Shown piece by piece: positions 28,621 through 36,686 of a stretch of 64,000 bases of DNA. The stretch comes from Paenochrobactrum gallinarii (GTDB lineage Bacteria; Pseudomonadota; Alphaproteobacteria; Rhizobiales; Rhizobiaceae): contig NZ_JACIIU010000011.1 of the NCBI RefSeq assembly GCF_014205685.1, forward strand, positions 29,577 to 93,576. The letters are read 5' to 3'. The translations under genes and the position numbers were made by a program. The number at the start of each line of letters is the position of its first letter. The first letter of the stretch is position 1. The notes beneath the pieces are model-generated. The model was not told the origin of the DNA, searched no databases, and saw nothing but the letters and a program-made list of their open reading frames with translations.

Positions 28621-30566
28621 TGGTTTTGTTGGACGTGCCTCAGGCTGGCGCACAAAGTGTTGAAACCCGTATTGCCGATTATTTACAGGAGCAGGAAAAC
28701 AAAACCCTGTTGCGGTTTTTAGCCTGTGGTTCGGTGGATGATGGCAAGTCGACCTTGATTGGCCGCTTGCTTTATGATGCGAAAGGCATTTTTGAAGACC
28801 AGCTGGCGCATTTGAAAAATGACAGCCGGAAGTTTGGCACAACCGGCGACGAGATTGATTTTGCGCTTCTCATGGACGGGCTGGAAGCAGAGCGTGAGCA
28901 GGGCATTACCATTGATGTGGCCTATCGGTTTTTCTCGACCAAAAGACGCAAATTTATTGTCGCTGATACGCCCGGACATGCTGAGTATACCCGCAATATG
29001 GCAACAGGTGCTTCAACCGCCGATCTGGCGATTGTGCTGGTTGATGCGCGCCAAGGTTTGATTACACAGACACGCCGCCATAGTTTTATCGCCAGTCTGT
29101 TGGGTGTGCGAAATATCATTTTGGCGGTGAATAAAATTGATCTGGTGGATTTTTCGCGTGATATTTTTGAGGAAATTGCGGTTTCCTATCGTGAGATGAC
29201 CAAAGATTTCGGCTTTGCCAGCATCGAAACCATTCCGATTTCTGCCCGCTTTGGCGACAATGTCAGTGTGCATTCAGCCAATACACCCTGGTATCAGGGG
29301 CCGACATTACTCGAGCACTTAGAAACAGTACCTTTGGAAAAAGCGCCTGACGAGCAAGTCTTTCGTTTTCCGGTGCAATATGTCAGCCGCCCCGATCCCA
29401 ATTTTCGCGGTTTTGCCGGTACGCTTAGTTCTGGCCATGTGCGGATAGGCGACACGGTCGTGGTTGCTAAAACCGGCAAGCAAACAAAATTGCGCCGTAT
29501 CATCAGCCCGCAAGGCGATTTGCAGGAGGCTTTCGAGGGGCAGGCGGTCACACTTCTTCTGGAAGATGAATTGGATTTGTCGCGCGGATCCATGCTGAGC
29601 GGTGTGGGCGACAGGCCGATTGTTAGTGATCAAGTGGTGGCACAGATGATCAATTTTGACGATGCGCCGTTGCGTGCGGGTCAAAGCTATTGGTTGCGCA
29701 CCGAAACCGATCAGGTGAGTGCGACCATTACAAAGCTTCAGCATCGCATTGATATTGAAACCTTTACCCCGACTGATACGCACGAACTGGCCTTGAATGA
29801 AATCGGGCTTTGCCAGTTGCAGCTTAATTTGCCATTGGTTTTTGACCTTTATCAAAATCAGCGTTCAACCGGTGCATTTGTGCTGATTGATCGCGTGAGC
29901 AATAAGACAGTGGCTGCGGGGATGATCCGCGAAAACGGTCATAAAGCCAGCAATATTCATTGGCAAAGTTTAGTGCTGGATGCCAAAGCCCGTGCCGAAC
30001 AGAAGTTCCAAAAACCTGTTGTCTTGTGGTTTACCGGTCTTTCCGGTTCGGGAAAATCGACCTTAGCGGGGCTGTTGGAAAAACGGCTTCATAGTTTGGG
30101 CAAGCATACCTATCTGCTTGATGGCGATAATCTGCGCCATGGTTTGAACCGTGATTTAGGCTTTAGCGTAGCAGACCGCAGCGAAAACATCCGTCGTATC
30201 GGTGATGTATCGCACTTAATGCTGGATGCAGGGCTGATTGTTTTGGCGGCACTTATCACACCATTACAAGCAGATCGTGATCGTTTGCGGGCGCGTTTTG
30301 CCGATGAGGACTTTATTGAAGTCTTTGTCGATACACCGCTTGAAACCTGCATTGAGCGTGACCCCAAAGGACTTTATGCCAAGGCGCATGCTGGTGAAAT
30401 ACAGGATTTTACCGGTATTGATGCCGCTTATCAGCGCCCGCACGCGCCGGATTTGCATCTGCAAACCAATGGGCGCAATGTGGAAGAATTATTGGGCGAA
30501 ATTGAACATTATCTGACGAAGCGCGGTATAATCGGCAGTTATGGTACTGATTCTTGGTCAATTTAA
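28620..30566 (+). CDS. cysNC: Bifunctional sulfate adenylyltransferase GTPase / APS kinase
   Basis: A 648-residue fusion as in rhizobial NodQ. The CysN part has the EF-Tu-like GTPase loops GSVDDGKS (37-44), DTPGHAEY and NKIDL and drives APS synthesis with CysD. The C-terminal APS kinase starts near residue 470 with P-loop GLSGSGKST and contains LDGDNLRHGLNRDLGFS and the FVDTPLETCIERDPKGLY region. The kinase makes PAPS, although the nearby CysH looks APS-specific, which suggests PAPS is used for sulfation. Confidence 0.95.
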   Translation: MVLLDVPQAGAQSVETRIADYLQEQENKTLLRFLACGSVDDGKSTLIGRLLYDAKGIFEDQLAHLKNDSRKFGTTGDEIDFALLMDGLEAEREQGITIDVAYRFFSTKRRKFIVADTPGHAEYTRNMATGASTADLAIVLVDARQGLITQTRRHSFIASLLGVRNIILAVNKIDLVDFSRDIFEEIAVSYREMTKDFGFASIETIPISARFGDNVSVHSANTPWYQGPTLLEHLETVPLEKAPDEQVFRFPVQYVSRPDPNFRGFAGTLSSGHVRIGDTVVVAKTGKQTKLRRIISPQGDLQEAFEGQAVTLLLEDELDLSRGSMLSGVGDRPIVSDQVVAQMINFDDAPLRAGQSYWLRTETDQVSATITKLQHRIDIETFTPTDTHELALNEIGLCQLQLNLPLVFDLYQNQRSTGAFVLIDRVSNKTVAAGMIRENGHKASNIHWQSLVLDAKARAEQKFQKPVVLWFTGLSGSGKSTLAGLLEKRLHSLGKHTYLLDGDNLRHGLNRDLGFSVADRSENIRRIGDVSHLMLDAGLIVLAALITPLQADRDRLRARFADEDFIEVFVDTPLETCIERDPKGLYAKAHAGEIQDFTGIDAAYQRPHAPDLHLQTNGRNVEELLGEIEHYLTKRGIIGSYGTDSWSI

Positions 30567-30569
30567 ACA

Positions 30570-31412
30570 ATGAATGAAATAACATCTGCTGCTTTCGATG
30601 AAGCCTTGTTGTTGCAAGAGCTGGAGCTTGCCGCTCTTGAGGCAGGGCGTGAAATTATGCGCATTTATGCTGCAGGTTGTGCTGTTTTAGAAAAGGCCGA
30701 CCAGTCACCGGTAACGGAAGCTGATCAGGCTGCCGAAAGGCTGATCTTGCAAAGGCTGCGCGCTTTTGCACCGGATATTCCGATTATCGCCGAAGAAGAA
30801 ATGGCAGCAGGTCTTTCTCCGCAAGAACTGGGTGCGCGGTTTTTTCTGGTGGATCCGCTCGATGGCACCAAAGAATTTATCAATCGCAATGGCGACTTTA
30901 CCGTCAATATTGCGCTGATTGAAAATGGAGTACCGCGTTTAGGTGTTGTTTATGCGCCTGTGGGTGGCCGATTATATCTGGGTGGTTCATCGGGTGCGGT
31001 CAAAGTGCTCATTGATGATGAAGGCCAAGAGCTTTCGCGGGCATCAATCCATGTGCGCCAAGCGCCGGCACGTCTGATTGCGGTTGCCAGCCGCTCGCAT
31101 AATACGCCGGAAACTGATGCCTGTTTGGAGAATTATTCGATTGAAACATGTGTTTCGGTCGGATCGTCTTTGAAGTTTTGTTTGCTGGCTGAGGGGCAGG
31201 CGGATTTATATCCGCGTTTCAGCCGGACGATGGAGTGGGACACGGCGGCAGGCGATGCGGTTTTGCGCGCTGCCGGTGGTTTGAGCGCTACATTAGATGG
31301 TACGCCGATGCTTTATGGCAAGCGCGGGCAGGCACAGGATTGCGATTTTGCCAATGGCTTTTTCATCGCGCGCGGTTGTGCCAGCATTGATAAAGCCCAG
31401 CCGCATGGCTGA
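30570..31412 (+). CDS. cysQ: 3'(2'),5'-bisphosphate nucleotidase CysQ
   Basis: A 280-residue member of the inositol-monophosphatase fold that removes the 3' phosphate of PAP, the by-product of PAPS use. Metal-binding motifs are EADQAAE, IIAEEE, VDPLDGTKEFI and the C-terminal MEWDTAAGDAVLRAAGG. It is only 3 bp after cysNC. Its end overlaps the cbiZ start by 8 bp, so five functions appear to be read from one message. Confidence 0.94.
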   Translation: MNEITSAAFDEALLLQELELAALEAGREIMRIYAAGCAVLEKADQSPVTEADQAAERLILQRLRAFAPDIPIIAEEEMAAGLSPQELGARFFLVDPLDGTKEFINRNGDFTVNIALIENGVPRLGVVYAPVGGRLYLGGSSGAVKVLIDDEGQELSRASIHVRQAPARLIAVASRSHNTPETDACLENYSIETCVSVGSSLKFCLLAEGQADLYPRFSRTMEWDTAAGDAVLRAAGGLSATLDGTPMLYGKRGQAQDCDFANGFFIARGCASIDKAQPHG

Positions 31413-32073
31413 TATGAAATTTACCTGCGCACGGCCATGGTTGTCAGTGGAGCTGGGCTCGGTGCATCAGGTGATGAGCTGGACGCTTAATGCGCCGGGC
31501 TTTGTCGAAGCGGACAAGGTCGTCTGGCGTGAGGTGCGCAATAGCGATTTAACGCCGGAACTCGATGCGCATCAATGGTTGTTGAAGGAGTTACAACGCA
31601 GCCACAATACGCAGGCTGTAGCCTTTCTCACATCGCGCAATATAGATTTTCACCACTATGCGGAAAAGAGCATTGAGGGTGAAAAAGTCTCGTGCCTTGT
31701 CACGTCAGGCCTTTCTAATGCCGAGCGGGTTGGCGTGCGTCATGGGCCGCAAAGCCGTTTTGGCACTATCAACATTCTGGTTAAAACCACCAGCCATTTG
31801 TCGCAAGGAGCGATGATCGAGCTGATGTCAGTGGTGGTGCAAGCGCGGACATTAGCTGTGCTGGAAGCCGATATTAAGATTGGTGCGCACCAACAAGCTG
31901 CAACCGGCACCGGCACGGATTGTGTGGCAATTGCCAGCCCGTTGAGCGGTGATGAAGCACCGCGCATTTATGCCGGTCTTCACACGGCTATTGCTGAAGC
32001 CGCAGGGGCAGCGGTGTTAAGTGCCATGCATGAGGCGCTTACTATCTGGAAGAAAAACCATCTGGGCCAGTAA
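31405..32073 (+). CDS. cbiZ: Adenosylcobinamide amidohydrolase (CbiZ family)
   Basis: A 222-residue protein matching the CbiZ family by VTSGLSNAERVG (about 99-110), FGTINILVKT (119-128), SQGAMIEL and ATGTGTDCVAIASP (166-179). CbiZ hydrolyses the amide bond of adenosylcobinamide or pseudocobalamin to adenosylcobyric acid, letting a cell remodel corrinoids it takes up. The ATG lies inside the end of cysQ (8-bp overlap), so it seems part of the sulfate operon. The family glutamate-containing EAK motif reads QAR here. Identification is by motif memory. Confidence 0.85.
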   Translation: MADMKFTCARPWLSVELGSVHQVMSWTLNAPGFVEADKVVWREVRNSDLTPELDAHQWLLKELQRSHNTQAVAFLTSRNIDFHHYAEKSIEGEKVSCLVTSGLSNAERVGVRHGPQSRFGTINILVKTTSHLSQGAMIELMSVVVQARTLAVLEADIKIGAHQQAATGTGTDCVAIASPLSGDEAPRIYAGLHTAIAEAAGAAVLSAMHEALTIWKKNHLGQ

Positions 32074-32096
32074 AGTGAACTGCGCCTCTATGCGCA

Positions 32097-32119
32097 TTTC
32101 ATTTTTCACTTTTCTTCAC
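32097..32119 (+). promoter_or_regulatory. TTTCA-repeat operator upstream of glpR
   Basis: Three near-copies of TTTCA(C/T) lie head to tail within 23 bp, about 35-55 bp before glpR. Tandem TTTC-type repeats are typical binding sites of DeoR-family GlpR repressors, and similar repeats precede glpD, so autoregulation is likely. Confidence 0.55.
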
Positions 32120-32152
32120 TATTGTGCCATTCTGTAAAAATGGAAAAGCAGC

Positions 32153-32932
32153 ATGCAATTAACACCACGCCATAGTGCTATTCTGGAACGCGCCAAATTA
32201 CATGGTCAGGTCATGGTGGATGATCTGGCGCTGGAATTTGATGTGACCCCGCAAACCGTGCGCAAAGATTTGAACGATCTGTGCAAAGCGCGGCTTTTGC
32301 GACGCATTCATGGCGGCGCACTTTATCCCTCCGGCATTGAAAATATGGAATATGAAGCCCGCCGCCAGCTTTGTGCGCGTGAGAAGGGGGCTATTGGCAA
32401 TGCTGCTGCTTCGATTATCCCTGATGGTGCTTCGCTATTCATCAATATCGGCACCACCACTGAGGCAGTCAGTCAGGCATTGAGCGAGCACAGCCGCCTG
32501 ATGGTCATCACCAATAATATCAATGTTGCAAATAGTTTACGCATTTTCCCTTCTATTGAAGTGGTGATTGCCGGTGGCGTGGTGCGTGGCTCCGATGGTG
32601 GTATTGTCGGTGAAGCTGCCGTTGATTTTATCCGCCAGTTTAAGGTGGATTTTGCGATTATTGGCGCGTCTGCCATTGATCAGGACGGGGCGTTGCTGGA
32701 TTTCGATTATCGCGAAGTGAAAGTGGCGCAGGCCATTATGGCCAATGCGCGCCATGTTATTCTGGTGGCGGATTCGTCAAAAATGGAACGTACCGCACCG
32801 GTTCGTATCGGACATTTGTCGCAAATCGGCACTTTTATTACCGATTTTTGCAGCGAACCGAAACTGCGTGAGCTCTGTGCGGCGCATGATGTGAAGCTGA
32901 TTGAAACCGAAAGTGAAAAAATCATCGTTTAG
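32153..32932 (+). CDS. glpR: DeoR-family glycerol-3-phosphate repressor GlpR
   Basis: A 259-residue repressor. The N-terminal DeoR winged helix covers about residues 1-57 (VDDLALEFDVTPQTVRKDLN, RIHGGALYPSG), and the C-terminal effector domain has FINIGTTTEAVSQAL, VITNNINVANSL and DFAIIGASAIDQDGALLDFD, the sugar-phosphate pocket typical of the family. Its position directly before glpD makes glycerol-3-phosphate the likely inducer. The gene to glpD gap contains the repeat operators. Confidence 0.9.
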   Translation: MQLTPRHSAILERAKLHGQVMVDDLALEFDVTPQTVRKDLNDLCKARLLRRIHGGALYPSGIENMEYEARRQLCAREKGAIGNAAASIIPDGASLFINIGTTTEAVSQALSEHSRLMVITNNINVANSLRIFPSIEVVIAGGVVRGSDGGIVGEAAVDFIRQFKVDFAIIGASAIDQDGALLDFDYREVKVAQAIMANARHVILVADSSKMERTAPVRIGHLSQIGTFITDFCSEPKLRELCAAHDVKLIETESEKIIV

Positions 32933-32966
32933 TTTCACTTATTTTCATATTGCTTTCACATGAAAC
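32933..32966 (+). promoter_or_regulatory. TTTCA-repeat operator upstream of glpD
   Basis: TTTCAC, TTTCAT and TTTCAC recur at 10-11 bp steps (32933, 32943, 32954), followed by an inverted GTTTCATG. The 10-11 bp phasing places them on one face of the helix, fitting cooperative GlpR binding at the glpD promoter. Confidence 0.6.
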
Positions 32967-33013
32967 TGATTTATATTCATTTGTAGTTTTTTGAAGGCAA
33001 ATGGAGCCATGTG

Positions 33014-34513
33014 ATGGCTGGAATTCCTGCATTCGATATTTTTGTTATCGGTGGTGGTATTAATGGCTGTTCGATTGCGCGTGATGCGATCGGGCGCGGC
33101 TATTCTGTGGCGCTGGCAGAGATGAATGATCTGGCAAGCGGCACCTCATCGCGGGCAACCAAGCTCATTCATGGTGGTTTGCGCTATCTGGAATATTATG
33201 AGTTTCGCCTTGTGCGCGAAGCACTGATGGAGCGTGAGATTTTATGGGCCAATGCGCCGCATATTATTGCGCCGATGCGTTTTATTTTACCCTTTCATAA
33301 AGGCGGCGCGCGCCCTGCATGGCTGCTGCGCTTGGGGCTTTTTCTTTATGATCATCTGGGCGGGCGCAAGAAACTGGCCGCCACCCGTACGCTTGATATG
33401 AAACGTGATGCGGCTGCAAAACCTTTGAAACCGCTTTTCACCAAGGCTTTCGAATATTCTGATTGCTGGGTGGATGATGCGCGTTTTGTCGTGCTTAATG
33501 CGCGTGATGCGGCAGATCGCGGGGCTGAAATTTATACCCGCACCAAAGTGGTGAAAGCCTCACGTGATAAAACCGGCTGGCTCATCACGTTGCAGGATGT
33601 CCACTCCGGTGCAACCCGACAAATCCGCACTCGCTTGCTGGTCAATGCGGCAGGCCCTTGGGCGGACAAAGTGCTGGAAGGCGTTGAGGGTGAAAAACAC
33701 GCTCATAATGTGCGCCTCGTGCAGGGCAGCCATATCGTTATTCGCAAAAAATTTGACGATAGCCGCGCTTATTTCTTCCAGAATAATGATGGTCGCATCA
33801 TCTTTGCTATTCCTTACGAGCAGGACTTTACGCTGATCGGCACCACGGATCAGGATTATCATGGTGATCCGGCCAAAGTGGCAATCACACAAAGTGAAAC
33901 AGACTATCTTTGTGAAGCGGCGAGCGAATATTTTCGCGAGAAGGTCGAAGTGTCAGATATTGTCTGGGCTTATTCCGGCGTGCGCCCGCTTTATGATGAT
34001 GGCGCTTCACAGGCGCAGGAAGCAACGCGTGACTATGTGCTGAAAGAAGATGTCAGCGGCGGTTTAGCGCCACTCGTCAATGTCTTTGGTGGCAAGCTGA
34101 CCACATCGCGCCGGTTAGCCGAACATATGCTGGAAAAGATTGAAGCGCTCATTGGTAAAAAAGGCGCAAGCTGGACGGATAAAGCCGCACTCACCGGCGG
34201 TGAATTTGCCATTGCCGATTATGATGCCGAACTGGCGAAACTGCAAAAAGCTTATAGTTTTTTAAGTGCTTCACATGCTGCGAGATTGTTCCGTCTTTAT
34301 GGTTTGAAAGCGCATGACTTGTTAGGTCAGGCCAAGACGATCAGTGATGTAGGCGAGCATTTCGGTGCTGATCTTTACGAGCGGGAAGTTCAATATCTGA
34401 TGAGCCATGAATGGGCGCAGACAGCTGAAGATATTGTCTGGCGGCGCACCAAACTTGGTTTGCGGATGAGCGCCGATGAAGTGGAAAACCTGAAAAACTA
34501 TCTGGTTAAATAA
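33014..34513 (+). CDS. glpD: Aerobic glycerol-3-phosphate dehydrogenase
   Basis: A 499-residue FAD enzyme at the inner face of the membrane that oxidises glycerol-3-phosphate to dihydroxyacetone phosphate and feeds quinones. The FAD-binding start is DIFVIGGGINGCSIARDAIG; LASGTSSRATKLIHGGLRYL and the C-terminal SGVRPLYDDG and NVFGGKLTTSRRLAEHML are family signatures. The ATG at 33014 lies 7 nt after GGAG; a GTG one codon earlier is too close. It is followed directly by a terminator. Confidence 0.96.
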   Translation: MAGIPAFDIFVIGGGINGCSIARDAIGRGYSVALAEMNDLASGTSSRATKLIHGGLRYLEYYEFRLVREALMEREILWANAPHIIAPMRFILPFHKGGARPAWLLRLGLFLYDHLGGRKKLAATRTLDMKRDAAAKPLKPLFTKAFEYSDCWVDDARFVVLNARDAADRGAEIYTRTKVVKASRDKTGWLITLQDVHSGATRQIRTRLLVNAAGPWADKVLEGVEGEKHAHNVRLVQGSHIVIRKKFDDSRAYFFQNNDGRIIFAIPYEQDFTLIGTTDQDYHGDPAKVAITQSETDYLCEAASEYFREKVEVSDIVWAYSGVRPLYDDGASQAQEATRDYVLKEDVSGGLAPLVNVFGGKLTTSRRLAEHMLEKIEALIGKKGASWTDKAALTGGEFAIADYDAELAKLQKAYSFLSASHAARLFRLYGLKAHDLLGQAKTISDVGEHFGADLYEREVQYLMSHEWAQTAEDIVWRRTKLGLRMSADEVENLKNYLVK

Positions 34514-34514
34514 T

Positions 34515-34546
34515 AAAAAAGCCCCGCTCAGACGGGGCTTTTTTGA
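34515..34546. terminator. Bidirectional terminator between glpD and the LTA-synthase-like gene
   Basis: A 12-bp perfect stem (aaaaaagccccg / cggggctttttt) with a 6-nt loop has an A-run before and a T-run after, serving both converging genes. Confidence 0.92.
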
Positions 34547-34560
34547 TTGCTCTATGGAGA

Positions 34561-36477
34561 TCAGGATTGCGGCACTGCTTTACGGAAGAAGCGCTCACCC
34601 GCATAATCCTGCCCAAACATCTGGTCATATTGGATAAGCTGATAATCGCGCACCAGCTTTGGCCATTCAGCCTCGCGCTGCCAGTTTTCCTGCGTGGCTC
34701 CGTCCGTGGCGAAAAGCACATGATTATCAATCACCGCATATTGATCATGCAGAGCGCCGAGAAAATCCGTGTAGAACGGATGGCTGACACCTGCCATATT
34801 GAGAATATGCAGCGGCAGGAAAGCAGGGCTGATTGTGCCGGTTTCGCGCTGAATACCGCTCTTGCTTGACCATAAAACCAATGGTGTTTCGTGTTCACGC
34901 GCCATGTCAGCAGCAGGTGCTGTGCGGCTTGCAACGCGCGCAGTCATAAAGCCGGTATCGACATAAGCGGGGCCGAGGGGTGGCAAATGATCACCGAAAA
35001 ACACCAAAATGGTTTCGCGCTCACGGCTTTTTGCCCATTTCATCAGGCGCAACAGGCTGGCATCGGCTTCACTTGCACCTTGGGCAAAAGCTTTGATCGC
35101 TTCACGCGCATGTTCGGGAGCGTGTCCGGTCACTTCCAGCTTGCTGTCGGGATAGCGGCTGGCGGCATAAGGGCCGTGACCTTGCAACGACACTGCAAAG
35201 AAGAAGAATGGCTGCTCGATGTTTTCAGCCTCTTCAATCATCTGGCTGACCATGGCATCATCAGAGGCAAGCGTGCCGCTTTTCTCCAGTTCAGGCATGG
35301 TTTCTTCTGACATGAAGGCATCAAAGCCTAAATGCTGATAGACATTACCGCGGTTCCAGAAAAACGCACGGAACGGATGCACAGCACGGGTCGCATAGCC
35401 TTGTTCTTTAAAGAAAGAGGCGAGCGATGGCACAGGGCCGCGGATATATTGCTGATAAGGAATACTGCCGGTTGGCAGGAAAGCCTTGGAAAAACCGGTC
35501 AGTGCTTCAAATTCCACATTGGCGGTCATGCCGCCAAATTCCGGCGAAAACACATGGCCGGACTGGAACTTGCGCACGGTCGGGATCGGATCGGTGTTGA
35601 AATTCACCCCCGGCAAACGGGTCGGATCCCAGAAGGATTCGCTCATCACCACAATAATATCAGGCTGCTGACGGTTGTTGAGCGCCGCACCGCTGATGCG
35701 GTTGACTTCAATATTGTTGATTGCACCGGCTGAATAGCTTTCCGGCGCAAAGACTTTCGCCATCGGAATGTTCAAAATGAAAGCAATGGCAAAGCCGTTA
35801 TGCTGATAATTGGCGGTTTGATCCCACATCATCGGGGCGATTTTCAGCTTGTCGCGCGACCATGAATAGGTGGCAAAATCTGAAATATAGCCGAACCAGC
35901 ACAGTGCCGGCAGTGCAATGATAAGCCGCCAGATACGGGCATTGATGTTTAAGGCTTTGAACTTCGTGCGGCCATAAAATACCGCCATGATGAAAGCGAT
36001 CGCCAGCACCACAATGCAGGCAGCAATCAAAAGAGCGCTTAACGGGCGGTCACGCACCAAAAGCGGCAGCAGATCAACAATCTGGCGGGCATAGAGAAAA
36101 TCGCTCGGATAAAGCGGATCACCTAAATAAAGGCTTTTCTGATAGGCTACAGCACCGCTGATCAGGCCGGCAATACCGATGAAAACGGCACTGAAAAAGG
36201 TGCGGCCTAATAATGCGTCACCGGCTGTGATGGTGAAGGCAAGCAGGAAAACTGTTGTCCATGACGGCTGCTGCCAGTTGGTGAAAAAAGCCACTGTTTG
36301 GCTAAAGGAACCGCGTGCCAACCATTCAATGCAGAAAACCAACAGTGTGGAAATGATCAGCGAGCACAGCGCAACACGCGCGATGTGTTTAACGGTTGCT
36401 GATGATTGTGACGGATAGGTCAGACCACTTTGCGCTGACGAATGATCCGTCTTCACATTGTCAAAAAACTGGCTCAC
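34561..36477 (-). CDS. LTA-synthase/sulfatase-family membrane transferase
   Basis: A 638-residue protein with about five transmembrane helices in the first 200 residues and a periplasmic alkaline-phosphatase-superfamily domain after about 270. Catalytic landmarks are DIIVVMSESFWDPT, the nucleophile threonine in EFGGMTANVEFEALTG, SLQGHGPY and FFGDHLPPLG. Relatives transfer phosphoglycerol or phosphoethanolamine to lipids or glucans; periplasmic glucan or lipid A decoration is possible in this host but not shown. The GTG at 36477 has AAGGGA about 6 nt upstream; an earlier GTG at 36504 is less likely. Confidence 0.82.
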   Translation of the reverse strand: MSQFFDNVKTDHSSAQSGLTYPSQSSATVKHIARVALCSLIISTLLVFCIEWLARGSFSQTVAFFTNWQQPSWTTVFLLAFTITAGDALLGRTFFSAVFIGIAGLISGAVAYQKSLYLGDPLYPSDFLYARQIVDLLPLLVRDRPLSALLIAACIVVLAIAFIMAVFYGRTKFKALNINARIWRLIIALPALCWFGYISDFATYSWSRDKLKIAPMMWDQTANYQHNGFAIAFILNIPMAKVFAPESYSAGAINNIEVNRISGAALNNRQQPDIIVVMSESFWDPTRLPGVNFNTDPIPTVRKFQSGHVFSPEFGGMTANVEFEALTGFSKAFLPTGSIPYQQYIRGPVPSLASFFKEQGYATRAVHPFRAFFWNRGNVYQHLGFDAFMSEETMPELEKSGTLASDDAMVSQMIEEAENIEQPFFFFAVSLQGHGPYAASRYPDSKLEVTGHAPEHAREAIKAFAQGASEADASLLRLMKWAKSRERETILVFFGDHLPPLGPAYVDTGFMTARVASRTAPAADMAREHETPLVLWSSKSGIQRETGTISPAFLPLHILNMAGVSHPFYTDFLGALHDQYAVIDNHVLFATDGATQENWQREAEWPKLVRDYQLIQYDQMFGQDYAGERFFRKAVPQS

Positions 36478-36633
36478 AGACGATCCCTTATTGAGAAGCT
36501 TCACCTGTCACATTTCTGTCATGGAAATGTCAAGTTGGTGAGCTCTGTGCGTGATCATCCGGATTTTTGCAAACTAAAACTGCGTTACATATGTGTACAA
36601 GCGGTCACAGTTGATGAAGATTTTGAAATAAAT

Positions 36634-36660
36634 AAAGCGGCGGATTATCTCCGCCGCTTT
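36634..36660. terminator. Intrinsic terminator after the ABC exporter gene
   Basis: An 11-bp perfect stem (aaagcggcgga / tccgccgcttt) with a 5-nt loop lies just after the ABC exporter stop on the minus strand, followed there by TTTATTTATTT. Confidence 0.82.
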
Positions 36661-36686
36661 TTATCTTATATCGGCTGGCATAGTTC

